Of a stretch of 64,000 nt of DNA, positions 1-11,157 are shown one piece after another (position 1 is the first letter of the stretch; every line of letters starts with the position of its first letter). This stretch comes from Rhinopithecus roxellana. Taxonomy: Eukaryota > Chordata > Mammalia > Primates > Cercopithecidae. The position numbers and the translations under genes were made by a program. The notes beneath the pieces are model-generated. The model had not been told where the DNA came from, searched no databases, and saw only the letters and a list, made by a program, of their open reading frames with translations. Location: NCBI RefSeq assembly GCF_007565055.1, contig NC_044553.1:98245858-98309857 (forward strand), in the 5' to 3' direction.

Positions 1-2
1 AA

Positions 3-806
3 AGAGTGGAAGAATTGATAGCTAGAATAATTAATGCAGAGAAGGTCATAAATGAAATGACAGAGATGAAAACCATGACACGAGAAATACGTGACAAATC
101 CACAAGCTTCAGTAACTGACTCGATCAACTGGAAGAAAGAGTATCAGCGATTGAGGATCAAATGAATGAAATGAAGCGAGAAGAGAAACCAAAAGAAAAA
201 AGAAGAAAAAGAAATGAACAATGCCTGCAAGAAGTATGGGATTATGTAAAAAGACCAAATCTACATCGGATTGGGGTGCCTGAAAGTGAGGGGGAAAATG
301 GAACCAAGTTGGAAAACACTCTTCAGGATATCATCCAGGAGAACTTCCCCAACCTAGTAGGGCAGGCCAACATTCAAATTCAGGAAATACAGAGAACGCC
401 ACAAAGATACTCCTCCAGAAGAGCAACTCCAAGACACATAATAGCCAGATTCACCAAAGTTGAAATGAAGGAAAAAATCTTAAGGGCAGCCAGAGAGAAA
501 GGTCAGGTTACCCACAAAGGGAAGCCCATCAGACTAACAGCAGACCTCTCAGCAGAAACTCTACAAGCCAGAAGAGAGTGGGGGCCATTATTCAATGTTC
601 TTAAAGAAAAGAATTTTAAACCCAGAATTTCATATCCAGCCAAACTAAGTTTCATCAGTGAAGGAGAAATAAAATCCTTTACAAATAAGCAAATGCTTAG
701 AGATTTTGTTACCGCCAGGCCTGCCTTACAAGAGACCCTGAAGGAAGCCCTAAACATAGAAAGGAACAACCGGTACCAGCCATTGCAAAAACATGACAAA
801 ATGTAA
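3..806 (+). pseudogene. L1 ORF1 (partial, one nonsense codon)
   Basis: This is the C-terminal two thirds of L1 ORF1p, the trimeric RNA-binding chaperone that coats L1 RNA. It reads in one frame from the left edge but is cut by a TGA at 117-119. The family normally has an arginine CGA codon there, so this is a CpG-type C-to-T change. From the ATG at 162 the frame stays open for 214 codons to the stop at 804-806. That part covers the end of the coiled coil (very rich in Lys, Glu and Arg), the RRM-like central domain (the stretch with RPNLHRIGVPE) and the C-terminal domain (block around RRATPRHIIARF). The frame ends 63 bp before ORF2, the usual primate L1 spacing. A short product from 162 would lack most of the coiled coil and is unlikely to trimerise normally. 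Confidence 0.92.
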
Positions 807-869
807 AGACCATCGAGGCTAGGAAGAAACTGCATCAACTAACGAGCAAAATAACCAGTTAATATCATA

Positions 870-3800
870 ATGGCAGGATCAAGTCCACACATAACAATAT
901 TAACCTTAAATGTTAATGGGCTAAATGCTCCAATTAAAAGACACAGACTGGCAAACTGGATAAAGAGTCCAGACCCATCAGTCTGCTGTATTCAGGAGAC
1001 CCATCTCACATGCAGAGACATACATAGGCTCAAAATAAAGGGATGGAGGAAGATCTACCAAGCAAATGGAGAACAAAAAAAAGCAGGCAGGGGTTGCAAT
1101 CCTAGTCTCGGATAAAATAGACTTTAAACCATCAAAGATCAAAAGAGACAAAGAAGGCCATTACATAATGGTAAAGGGATCAATTCAACAGGAAGAGCTA
1201 ACTCTCCTAAATATATATGCACCCAATACAGGAGCACCCAGATTCATAAAGCAAGTCCTTAGAGACTTACAAAGAGACTTAGACTCCCATACAATAATAG
1301 TGGGAGACTTCAACACTCCACTGTCAACATTAGACAGATCAACGAGACAGAAAGTTAACAAGGATATCCAGGAATTGAGCTCATCTCTGCACCAAGCGGA
1401 CCTAATAGAAATCTATAGAACTCTCCACCCCAAATCAACAGAATATACATTCTTCTCAGCACCACATCACACTTATTCCAAAATTGACCACAAAATTGGA
1501 AGTAAAGCACTCCTCAGCAAATGTACAAGAACAGAAATTATAACAAACTGTCTCTCAGACCACAGTGCAATCAAACTAGAACTCAGGACTAAGAAACTCA
1601 CTCAAAACCACTCAACTACATGGAAACTGAATAACCTGCTCCTGAATGACTACTGGGTACATAATGAAGTGAAGGCAGAAATAAAGATGTTCTTTGAAAC
1701 CAAAGAGAACAAAGATACAACATACCAGAATCTCTGGGACATATTTCAAGCAGTGTGTAGAGGGAAATTTATAGCACTAAATGCCCACAAGAGAAAGCTG
1801 GAAAGATCTAAAATTGACACTCTAACATAACAATTAAAATAACTGGAGAAGCAAGAGCAAACACATTCAAAAGCTAGCAGAAGGCAAGAAATAACTAAGA
1901 TCAGAGCAGAACTGAAGGAGATAGAGACACAAAAAACCCTCCAAAAAATCAATGAATCCAGGAGTTCGTTTTTTGAAAAGATCAACAAAATTGACAGACC
2001 GCTAGCAAGACTAATAAAGAAGAAAAGAGAGAAGAATGAAATAGACACAATAAAAAATAATGAAGGGGATATCACCACGGACCCCACAGAAATACAAACT
2101 ACCAGTCAGAGAATACTATAAACACCTCTACGCAAATCAACTAGAAAATCTAGAAGAAATGGATAATTTCCTGGACACTTACACTCTTCCAAGACTAAAC
2201 CAGGAAGAAGTTGAATCCCTGAATAGACCAATAGCAGGCTCTGAAATTGAGGCAACAATTAATAGCCTACCCACCAAAAAAAGTCCAGGACCAGATGGAT
2301 TCACAGCTGAATTCTACCAGAGGTACAAGGAGGAGCTGGTACCATTCCTTCTGAAACTATTCCAATCAATTGAAAAAGAGAGAATCGTCCCTAACTCATT
2401 TTATGAGGCCAGCATCATCCTGATACCAAAGCCTGGCAGAGAAACAACAAAAAAAGAAAATTTTAGACCAATATCCCTGATGAACATCGATGCAAAAATC
2501 CTCAATAAAATACTGGCAAACTGGATTCAGCAGCACATCAAAAAGCTTATCCACCATGATCAAGTGGGCTTCATCCCTGGGATGCAAGGCTGGTTCAACA
2601 TTCACAAATCAATAAACGTAACCCAGCATATAAACAGAACCAAAGACAAGAACCACATGATTGTCTCAATAGATGCAGAAAAGGCTTTTGACAAAATTCA
2701 ACAGCTCTTCATGCTAAAAAGGCTCAATAAATTCGGTATTGATGGAACGTACCTCAAAATAATAAGAGCTATTTATGACAAACCCACAGCCAATATCATA
2801 CTGAATGGGCAAAAACTGGAAAAATTCCCTTTGAAAACTGGCACAAGACAGGGATGTCCTCTCTCACCACTGCTATTCAACACAGTGTTGGAAGTTCTGG
2901 CTAGGGAAATCAGGCAAGAGAAAGAAATCAAGGGTATCCAGTTAGGAAAAGAAGAAGTCAAATTGTCCCTGTTTGCAGATGACATGATTGTATATTTAGA
3001 AAACCCCATTGTCTCAGCCCAAAATCTCCTTAAGCTGATAAGCAACTTCAGCAAAGTCTCAGGTTACAAAATTAATGTGCAAAAATCACAAGAATTCTTA
3101 TACACCAATAATAGACAAGCAGAGAGCCAAATCAGGAATGAACTTCCATTCACAATTGCTTCAAAGAGAATAAAATACCTAGGAATCCAACTTACAAGGG
3201 ATGTAAAGGACCACTTCAAGGAGAACTACAAACCACTGCTCAGTGAAATAAAAGAGGACACAAACAAATGGAAGAACATACCATGCTCATGGATAGGAAG
3301 AATCAATATCGTGAATATGGCCATACTGCCCAAGGTTATTTATAGATTCAATGCCATCCCCATCAAGCTACCAATGAGTTTCTTCACAGAATTGGAAAAA
3401 ACTGCTTTAAAGTTCATATGGAACCAAAAAAGAGCCCGCATTGCCAAGACAATCCTAAGTCAAAAGGACAAAGCTGGAGGCATCACGCTACCTGACTTCA
3501 AACTATACTATAAGGCTACAATAACCAAAACAGCATGGTACTGGTACCAAAACAGAGATATAGACCAATGGAACAGAACAGAGTCCTCAGAAATAATACC
3601 GCACATCTACAGCCATCTGATCTTTGACAAACCTGAGAGAAACAAGAAATGGGGAAAGGATTCCCTATTTAATAAATGGTGCTGGGAAAATTGGCTAGCC
3701 ATAAGTAGAAAGCTGAAACTGGATCCTTTCCTTACTCCTTATACGAAAATTAATTCAAGATGGATTAGAGACTTAAATGTTAGACTTAATACCATTAAAA

Positions 3801-4701
3801 CCCTAAAAAAAAACCTAGGTAGTACCATTCAGGACATAGGCATGGGCAAGGACTTCATGTCTAAAACACCAAAAGCAATGGCAGCAAAAGCCAAAATTGA
3901 CAAATGGGATTTAATTAAACTAAAGAGCTTCTGCACAGCAAAAGAAACTACCATCAGAGTGAACAGGCAACCTACAGAATGGGAGAACATTTTTGCAATC
4001 TACTCATCTGACAAAGAGCTAATATCCAGAATCTACAAAGAACTCAAACAAATATACAAGAAAAAAACAAACAACCCCATCTAAAAGTGGGCAAAGGATA
4101 TGAACAGACATTTCTCAAAAGAAGACATTCATACAGCCAACAGACACATGAAAAAATGCTCATCATCACTGGCCATCACAGAGATGCAAATCAAAACCAC
4201 AATGAGATACCATCTCACACCAGTTAGAATGGCAATCATTCAAAAGTCAGGAAACAACAGGTGTTGGAGAGGATGTGGAGAAATAGGAACACTTTTACAC
4301 TGTTGGTGGGATTGTAAACTAGTTCAACCATTGTGGAAAACAGTGTGGCGATTCCTCAAGGATCTAGAACTAGATGTACCATATTACCCAGCCATCCCAC
4401 TACTGGGTATATACCCAAAGGATTATAAATCATGCTGCTATAAACACACATGCACACACATGTTTATTGTGGCACTATTCACAAAGCAAAGACTTGGAAT
4501 CAACCCAAATGTCCATCTGTGACAGACTGGATTAAGAAAATGTGGCACATATACACCACGGAATATTATGCAGCCATAAAAAAGGATGAGTTCATGTCCT
4601 TTGTAGGGACATGGATGCAGCTGGAAACCATCATTCTTAGCAAACTCTCACAAGAAGAGAAAACCAAACACTGCATGTTCTCACTCATAGGTGGGAACTG
4701 A
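870..4701 (+). pseudogene. L1 ORF2 (endonuclease / reverse transcriptase), multiply broken
   Basis: ORF2 encodes the endonuclease and reverse transcriptase for target-primed insertion. Visible endonuclease landmarks are LNVNGLN near the start, IQETHL, VGDFN, and SDHSAIK near 1556-1573. The RT domain keeps the GPDGF, RQGCPLSP and FADD (2972-2983) blocks. The Cys-rich end (CWRGCG...HCWWDC) lies near 4262-4320. Lesions: an extra base in the A-run near 1072-1082 moves the frame; TAA at 1828-1830 and again at 1840-1842; an inserted base near 2103; TAA at 4082-4084; a one-base loss near 4481. The natural stop is at 4699-4701. The longest uninterrupted piece is 2060-4084 (674 codons), containing all of the RT core. 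Length is close to the usual ~3.8 kb, so damage is by point changes, not deletion. Confidence 0.95.
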
Positions 4702-4945
4702 ACAATGACATCACTTGGACTCGGGAAGGGGAACATCTCACATCGGGGCCTATCATGGGGAGGGGGGAGGGGGGAGGGATTGCATTGGGAGTTTAACCTG
4801 ATATAAATGACGAATTGATGGGTGCTGACGAGTTGATGGGTGCAGCACACCAACATGGCACAAGTATACATATGTAACAAACCTGCACGTTATGCACATG
4901 TACCCTGGAACTTAAAGTATAATAAAAAAAAAATTAAAAAAAAGA
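4702..4945 (+). other. L1 3' UTR with G-rich tract and A-rich tail
   Basis: The 3' UTR runs from the ORF2 stop to the A-rich tail. At 4757-4778 there are four or more G-runs separated by single A residues, which is the quadruplex-prone tract typical of primate L1 3' UTRs. At 4808-4825 and 4826-4843 an 18-bp block (TGACGAATTGATGGGTGC) is repeated in tandem with one mismatch. A weak polyadenylation signal (AATAAA) sits at about 4919-4924, just before the tail. Confidence 0.85.
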
Positions 4946-5688
4946 AATTATCTAACATTGTCATTGGTAAAAGAAAACAATATGTTATCCTTACTCATCA
5001 CAAGATATTATGAATAATTCATTCAAGATATTATTGATATAATAATATCATTTAGTCTGTTTTCATTTTTTCTGTGATTTATATATGTTCTTCTAATTGT
5101 AAAATTTAAATCCTAATTATTATATGATCACGAACATAACCTTGGAATTTACGATGTGTTTTTAAAAATAGAATGGTAAGATCATTTAGACAATTTAAAA
5201 GTATTTCTAAATCCAGAGACCTGATCAAAATCAAAAAGTCCCCAAAATAGACACATTGTGATAAGCGATTTTTACAAAAAGAAAAGATAGCTAGATCTTG
5301 CAAGAAGTTAGCATACTCCTGTGCTTAGGCAAGACTGTGAATTAGAACAATTCATTTTTAACTTCATCTTTTCTATTCGTGTATTTATTGCCACTCTGTC
5401 CTGAGTCTAGTGTCCATATGTTTCTATTTCAGAAATCATATCTGTTCAATTTCAATAATTATCTAAAGGTACTATTTCTTGTCACACATTAACCCCTAAA
5501 CACTCTGACCTACCCTGGTTGTTTCTCCTAGCTGCTCAAATATTCACTCAGACTGTATTCAATGTATTTAACAATTACAAATATCAGATTTCAATGCAAA
5601 AAATAATTCATAAATCCTCCTAGTAAGGAGGGCACTTGTGTTCAAATATGCTAATATTTCTGAATGATTCTTAAATTAAGTCATGTTG
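4946..5688. other. No gene or clear repeat seen
   Basis: This is AT-rich sequence between the L1 tail and an AluY. It has only short chance open frames, and I recognise no repeat family in it. Confidence 0.6.
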
Positions 5689-5702
5689 AAATGCCTGTAA
5701 TC

Positions 5703-5828
5703 GGCCGGGCGCGGTGGCTCAAGCCTGTAATCCCAGCACTTTGGGAGGCCGAGACAGGCGGATCACAAGGTCAGGAGATCGAGACCATCCTGGCTAACAC
5801 GGTGAAACCCCGTCTCTACTAAAAAATA

Positions 5829-5863
<35 letters not shown>

Positions 5864-6041
5864 AGCCTGGCGAGGTGGCGGAGCCTGTAGTCACAACTAC
5901 TTGGGAGGCTGAGGCAGGAGAATGGTGTGAACCCAGGAGGCAGAGCTTACAGTGAGCTGAGATCCAGCCACTGCACTCCAGCACTCCAGCCTGGGCGACA
6001 GAGCGAGACTCCGTCTCAAAAAAATAAATAAATAAATAAAT
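5703..6041 (+). mobile_element. AluY (Old World monkey AluYR-like), full length
   Basis: A full dimeric Alu starting GGCCGGGCGCGGTGGCTCAA. It carries an unusually long middle A-run (about 5829-5861) and an (AAAT)n tail. A perfect 14-bp target-site duplication, AAATGCCTGTAATC, flanks it at 5689-5702 and 6042-6055. The GGCTCAAGCC and ACTAGCC variants match the cercopithecid AluY lineage. Confidence 0.95.
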
Positions 6042-6128
6042 AAATGCCTGTAATCAGGGATATGGTGGTGAGATAATAAAATCCTATGAAGTCTACCTTA
6101 ACACAAGAACCTTAAAAATATGTATCAC

Positions 6129-6398
6129 GTAATCCCAGCACTTTGGGAGGCTGAGGTGGGTGGATCAACTGAGGTCAGGAGTTCGAATGCACCCTGGCCA
6201 ACATGGCAAAACCTTGTCTCTACTGAAAACACAAACAATTAGCTGGGCATGGTGGCAAGTGCCTATAATTCCAGCTACTCAGGAGGCTGAGGTAGGAGAA
6301 TTGCTTGAACCCAGGAGGTGGAGGTTGCAGTGAGCTGAGATTGCACCATTGCACTCCAACCAGATAACAAGAGTGAAACACCATCTCAAAAAGAAAAT
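6129..6398 (+). mobile_element. Alu (older, AluS/J type), 5'-truncated
   Basis: Begins at GTAATCCCAGCAC, so the first ~20 bp are missing. Both monomers are recognisable with many substitutions, ending in a short A-rich tail near 6387-6398. No clear target-site duplication. Confidence 0.85.
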
Positions 6399-6577
6399 TT
6401 ACATGTTAAATAAACTATTAAAATGAACTTTATTCTCTATGCTAATTTAGTGTCCAGGAATTTTCCACATTGTTGTTAATTCTTTTGGGTTTCCCTATTT
6501 ATGTCATGTACTCACATAATTTCATTCCCCTCAGTCAATACAGTAGTTTCTGTTCTATTAATCTTTAAAAATATCAA

Positions 6578-6850
6578 TGATATGGCTTGGCTCTGTGTCC
6601 CCAGCCAAATCTCATCTTGAATTGTACTCCCACAATTCCCACGTGTTGTGGGAGGGACTTGGTAGGAGATAATGTGAATCATGGGGGTGGTTTTCCCCAT
6701 ACTTTTCTCATGGTAGTGAATAAATCTTGCAAGATCTGATAGTTTTATCAGTCGTGTCTGCTTTTGCATCTTCTTCATTTTTTCTTGCTGTCACCATGTA
6801 AGAAGTGCCTTTCACCTCCCTCCGTGATTATGAGGTCTCCCCAGCCATGA
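6578..6850 (+). repeat. 5' LTR of MST-type MaLR, 3'-deleted
   Basis: Starts TGATATGGCTTGGCTCTGTG and follows the MST/THE1 LTR to CCCAGCCATG, then jumps into internal sequence (TGGCTTTGACAAAAATG). The R/U5 part, including the LTR end, is missing; the 3' LTR at 8275-8628 shows what was lost. Confidence 0.85.
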
Positions 6851-8274
6851 CTTGTTGAATGGCTTTGACAAAAATGTCGACAGTGATATGAACAATAAAG
6901 TCTAGGCTGAGGTGGTCTCAGATGGAGATGAGAAACTTGTTGGTAACTAGAGCAAAGGTGAGTCTTGTTATGTTTTAGCAAAGACACTGACAGTATTTTG
7001 TCCCTGTCCTAGAGATTTGTGGAACTTTGAACTTGAGAGAGATGAGTTAGGGTATTTGGTGGAAGAAATTTCTAAGCAGCAAAGCATTCAGAATGTGACT
7101 TGGGTGTCGTTAAAAGCATTCAGTTTCAAAAGGGAAACAGAGCATAAAAGTTCCGAAAATTTGCAGCCTAACAATGCTGTAGAAAAGAAAAATCCATTTT
7201 CTGAGGAGAAATTCAAGTCAGCTACAGAAATTTGTATAGGTAGCAAGTTTAGTGTTAATCCCCAAGACCATGGGAAAAATGTCTGCAGGCCATGTCAGAG
7301 ACCTTCATGGCAGCCCCTCCCATCACAGGCCAGGAGGCCCAGGAGGAAAAAGTAGTTTCATGGGTCAGGCCCAGGGTCCCCATGTTGTATGCAGCCTAGG
7401 TACTTAGTTCCCTGTGTCCCAGCTGCTCCAGCCATGGCTGAAAGGGGCCAATGTAGAACTCAGGCTGTAGCTTCAGAATGTGGAAGTCCCAAGCCATGGC
7501 AGCTTCACCATGGTGTTGAACCTACAGGTGCATAGAAGTCAAGAATTGAGGTTTGGGAACCTCCACCTAGATTTCAGAAGATGTATGGAAATGCCTGGAT
7601 GCCCAGGCAAAAATTTGCTGCAGGAGTGGGGGCCCTCATGGAGAACTTATGCTAGGACAATGCAGAAGGGAAATGTGGGGTCAGAGCCCCTACACAGAGT
7701 CCCTACTGGGGCACTGCCTAGTGGAGCTGTGAGGAGAAGGTCACCCTCCTCCAGACCCCAGAATGGTAGATCCACCTACAGCTTGCACCGTGCACCTGGA
7801 AAAGCCACAGACACTCAATGCCAGCCTGTGAAAGCAGCCAGGAGGAAGGCTATACCCTGCAAAGCCACAGAGGCAGAGCTGCCAAAAACCAGGGGAACCC
7901 ACATCTTGCATCAGTATGACCTGGGTGTGAGACATGGAGTATAAGGAGATCATTTTGGAACTTTAAAATTTGACTGCCCCACTGGATTTTGAACTCACGC
8001 AGGGCCTGTAACCTCTTTGTTTTGGCCAATGTCTCCCATTTGGAACAGCTGTATTTACCTAATACCTGTACCCCCATTGTATCTAGGAAGTAACTAGCTT
8101 GCTTTTGATTTTACAAGCTCATAGGTGGAAGGACTTGCCTTGTCTCTGATGAAACTTTGGCCTGTGGACTTTTGGGTTAATGCAGAAATGAGTTAAAACT
8201 TTGGGGGACTGTTGGGAAGGCGTAATTGGTTTTGAAGTGTGAGGACATGAGATTTGGAGGGGTCAGGGGTGGAA
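6851..8274 (+). repeat. MST/THE1 internal region
   Basis: Colinear with the second MaLR internal region at 11527-12740 (for example the GGCTTTGACCAAAATG, AGCAAAGGTGA and TTTGAACTTGAGAGAGATGA blocks), which confirms the assignment within this window. It continues about 900 bp further than that copy before the 3' LTR. Confidence 0.85.
7017..7944 (+). pseudogene. Gag-like remnant of MaLR internal region
   Basis: MaLR internal regions carry a decayed gag-related frame. Two open stretches lie here in the sense direction, 7017-7355 (112 codons) and 7480-7944 (154 codons), in different frames by length and separated by stops. I see no intact capsid landmarks. The longer one is basic and Pro/Arg-rich, as expected of low-complexity decay product. 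The function is certainly lost. The gag identity rests on family knowledge, not on a motif I can point to. Confidence 0.4.
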
Positions 8275-8628
8275 TGATATGGTTTGACTTTGTGTCTCCA
8301 CCCAAATCTCATCTTGAATTGTACTCCCATAATTCCTGTGTGTTGTGGGATGGACCTGGTGGGAGATAATTTGAATCATGCGAGCTGCTTTCCCCATACT
8401 GTTCTTACAATAGTGAATAAGTCTCTTGAGATCTGATGGTTTTATCAGGGGTTTCTGCTTTTGCATCTTTCTCATTTTCTCTTGCTGCCACTATATAAGA
8501 AGTGCCTTTCACCTCCCTCCATGATTATGAGGCCTTCCCAGCCATGTGGAAATGTAAGTCCAATTAAACCTCTTTTTCTTCCCAGTCTTTAATACGTCTT
8601 TATCAGCAGCATGAAAATGAACTAATAC
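8275..8628 (+). repeat. 3' LTR of MST-type MaLR
   Basis: Starts TGATATGGTTTGACTTTGTG and ends near GAACTAATAC, essentially full length (354 bp). It contains the usual ATTAAACCTCTTTTTCTT polyadenylation region. Confidence 0.88.
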
Positions 8629-9680
8629 TATCAGTTAAAGAGCAGAATCCTGATGTTTCAATACTTTATTTCAGAGTGTCTTCTGTGCGTACTATGGCTT
8701 CAGCTGCTAATATATGAGCTCTTACAGTGTAATGTTTAAATTGAGGATGAAATTTATTTTACTAGGTTTTTCTCTTATAAGAAGAGAAAAGATGTACAAG
8801 CATCTTTTTACGTGTTAATTATTTAGCTAGAAGGAAAAGGAGTTAATTATTTAGCTAGAGGAAAAGTAAAATAATGAAAACAAACCTTTACTTTTTCACT
8901 TTTTTCTAAAAGTGAAAAAATCTTAATTCAGTAATTAAATTTTTTTTTACAAATAAAATTATAAATAGGTCACTTAGATGTGAAAATTAATAATAGCATA
9001 AAACTCCATGAAAGAGTCCAAAAGAAGAAAAATGTTGAAGTTGTGTTAGATTTTAATTAAAAGATGACATTTGGAAAATAATAGTGATTGTATGTATTAT
9101 TTTACAAATTGCAAATCATAACAAAAATTTATGTGTGCCTATGTATATTGTAATTTAGTTTTATTAAAGTTAAATAGAAATTGAATTAATTTGTGTATTT
9201 CCAAGTGCATGAACCAGTTGATAGGTACATAATCATAGCTATGGACTGTTACTAATTTTACAAAGAATATTGGTAATCTTTAAACACCTGAAGATAAAAT
9301 AATCTGTATTGAAGCAGAGTGACTCTTCTCGAATGTTAAATTTAGTCTCTAACATTATTCTTGCATACATTTCAAAACACTAAGAATATTCAAACAGGTA
9401 ATACTTTCCATGTGACAAGTATATTGTTCAAGTAAGCTAAATATTAACACTGCAATTAAAATATACTAAAAAGGATAGTATATCCAAGAAAAACATAGAA
9501 GGGTTTTTTTTCCCACCTTTTCATATCTTTTCTTATTTAAAAAATATTGACTCCAATGGACTCCTTTGGTTGGAATAGCCCTTAACTTATATAAAAATGT
9601 TAAAAGTATGTATAAATAATTGACAACATGAATGAGGTAGATATATTTGTCTTGTCATTTAGGTATATAGACATATTTTA
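8629..9680. other. No gene seen; holds a small tandem duplication
   Basis: AT-rich unique sequence. The one local structure is a 28-bp-period duplication at 8814-8866 (TTAATTATTTAGCTAG in both units). No recognisable repeat family or conserved-looking open frame. Confidence 0.6.
8814..8866. repeat. Two-unit tandem duplication, period 28
   Basis: The units at 8814-8839 and 8842-8866 share GTTAATTATTTAGCTAG followed by a GGAAAAG block; the second unit has lost one A or two. Confidence 0.85.
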
Positions 9681-9988
9681 CTTTTTTTTTTTTCTTTTTT
9701 CCTGAGACAGGGTCTGACTCTGTCACAAGGCTGAAGTGCAGTGGTACAATCATGGCTCACTATAGCCTTGAACTCTTATACTCAATGGATCCTCCTGCCT
9801 CAGACTCCTGATTATCAGGGACTACACAGGCAGGCACGACTATGCTAACCCACTTTTTAAAAATTTTTTCTAAAGACGAGGTATTACTAGGTTGCTGAGG
9901 CTGGTCTTGAACTCCTGGACTCACGAAATTCTCATGCCCTGGCCTCCCAAAGTACTTGGATTATAGGTGTGAGCCAATGTTCCCTGCC
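9681..9988 (-). mobile_element. Alu, old (AluJ-like)
   Basis: Reverse-strand Alu starting with a T-rich tail and GAGACAGGGTCTGACTCTGTC, ending GTGAGCCAATGTTCCCTGCC. Heavily diverged in both monomers. No target-site duplication was found by eye. Confidence 0.88.
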
Positions 9989-10080
9989 AGATTTCCTGAT
10001 ACTATTAAATTATGCACATCATGATGAAATTTTAATAATAACCTACTGGAAGGTATTTATTCTGATGATTGCCCTTCTTT

Positions 10081-10384
10081 TGCTTTTTCTTTTTTCTTTC
10101 TTTGAGAGAGTCTCACTCTGTTGTCCAGGCTGAAGGGCAGTGGTATGAACAGAATTCACTGCAGCCTCAAACTCCTGGGCTCAAGCAATCCTCTCACCCT
10201 ATCACCCCAATTATCTGGCAGTAAATATATGCTCCACCATGCCTGGAACATTTTTTAGAATTTTTGTAAAGATGAGGTCTTGTTATATATTGCATAGGCT
10301 GGTCTTGAACTGCACCTCAAGTTATGTTCCCACAATGACCTCTTAAAATGCTGAGATTATAGGTGTGAGCCACCACACCTGGCA
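10081..10384 (-). mobile_element. Alu, old (AluJ-like)
   Basis: Reverse-strand dimeric Alu. A 14-bp target-site duplication with one mismatch flanks it: GATTGCCCTTCTTT at 10067-10080 and GATTGTCCTTCTTT at 10385-10398. Confidence 0.9.
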
Positions 10385-10398
10385 GATTGTCCTTCTTT

Positions 10399-10785
10399 AT
10401 AGCCACAAATATGATTAGTAGAAAAATTCCATTTACTTATGTCTTCATTTATAAAATGTGTTTTTTTAGAACTGTAAAAAGTGTTCAAATTCAAAATGCA
10501 GCTACTTTGAAGATGGCAGTAATAAAAAGAGGTTTTTTATATCATTGACTTTCTCTCTCCCTGTGATCTTCTCTTTCCTTCCCTTTAGAATATTTTTCTT
10601 GAAACAGTAGTTTACACTTGCAGTTTCCAGTTTTATACTCCTACTTGCTCTTGAACCCACTTTAGTCATTTAGCATCCACTAAAACTACTTTTGTCCTTC
10701 ACTCTGCCTAAAACATTTACCTTAAAACTGGTTGTAACAGATACCTTAAAACTGGTTGTAACAGATAATGGCAAGATCTCCTTCC
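10399..10785. other. No gene seen; holds a 24-bp tandem duplication
   Basis: Unique sequence between two Alus. A perfect two-copy tandem repeat sits at 10719-10766, just upstream of the truncated AluY. Confidence 0.6.
10719..10766. repeat. Perfect 24-bp tandem duplication
   Basis: The units 10719-10742 and 10743-10766 are identical; each contains CTTAAAACTGGTTGTAACAG. No drift between units implies a recent event. Confidence 0.95.
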
Positions 10786-10936
10786 TTTTTTTTTTTTTTT
10801 TGAGACGGAGTCTCGCTCTGTCGCCCAGGCTGGAGTGCAGTGGCCGGATCCCAGCTCACTGCAAGCTCTGCCTCCCGGGTTTATGCCATTCTCCTGCCTC
10901 AGCCTCCCGAGTAGCTGGGACTACAGGCGCCCGCCT
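10786..10936 (-). mobile_element. AluY (OWM type), truncated to the 3' monomer
   Basis: T-tail followed by GAGACGGAGTCTCGCTCTGT; stops at GGCGCCCGCC without the left monomer. Its near-consensus CpG sites point to a young insertion. No target-site duplication seen. Confidence 0.9.
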
Positions 10937-11157
10937 TTGAATTCTCTATCATGTACTGAACACAACTCCTGGACTTCAATGGGGTCTTAGATTTTTTCTA
11001 TCCTGTGACTGTACTCCTCTTACCACACATTCCCATTTTCCTTCAATCCGCCTTAGATAACATGATTAATTATTTCAATTTTTCCCTTCAATATGTGTCC
11101 AACTTTCTCTCTTTTCTCTAGCTGGACCTTAGCTGTTTAAAAAAGCAACAAATCCTG

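Larger units (their letters stand above)
1..4945 (+). mobile_element. L1 (LINE-1), young primate lineage, 5' end outside window
   Basis: The order is L1 ORF1 (3' two thirds), a 63-bp spacer, ORF2, a 3' UTR with a G-rich tract, and an A-rich tail at about 4921-4945. The 5' UTR and start of ORF1 lie left of the window, so no target-site duplication can be read. The 3' UTR carries an 18-bp tandem duplication (4808-4843) that is shared with the L1 at 42134 but not with the one at 15481, which places it in a younger subfamily, probably an Old World monkey L1PA derivative. Both ORFs carry stops and shifts, so this copy cannot move itself. Confidence 0.95.
6578..8628 (+). mobile_element. MaLR (ERVL-MaLR) provirus, MST type, two LTRs
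   Basis: Both LTRs (6578-6850 and 8275-8628) start TGATATGG and enclose about 1.4 kb of the standard MST/THE1 internal sequence. The 5' LTR lacks its last ~100 bp together with the first part of the internal region, removed by one deletion at about 6850. A possible 5-bp target-site duplication, TATCA, lies at 6572-6576 and 8629-8633. MaLR elements lack functional pol and env and depended on other elements for movement. Confidence 0.88.

Noticed and set aside
503..3054. Open frames on the minus strand across the first L1
   Set aside because: They are antisense shadows of ORF1 and ORF2; the sense-strand identity is unambiguous.
7480..7944. A 154-codon frame as a possible host gene
   Set aside because: It lies wholly within the MaLR internal region, colinear with that family.
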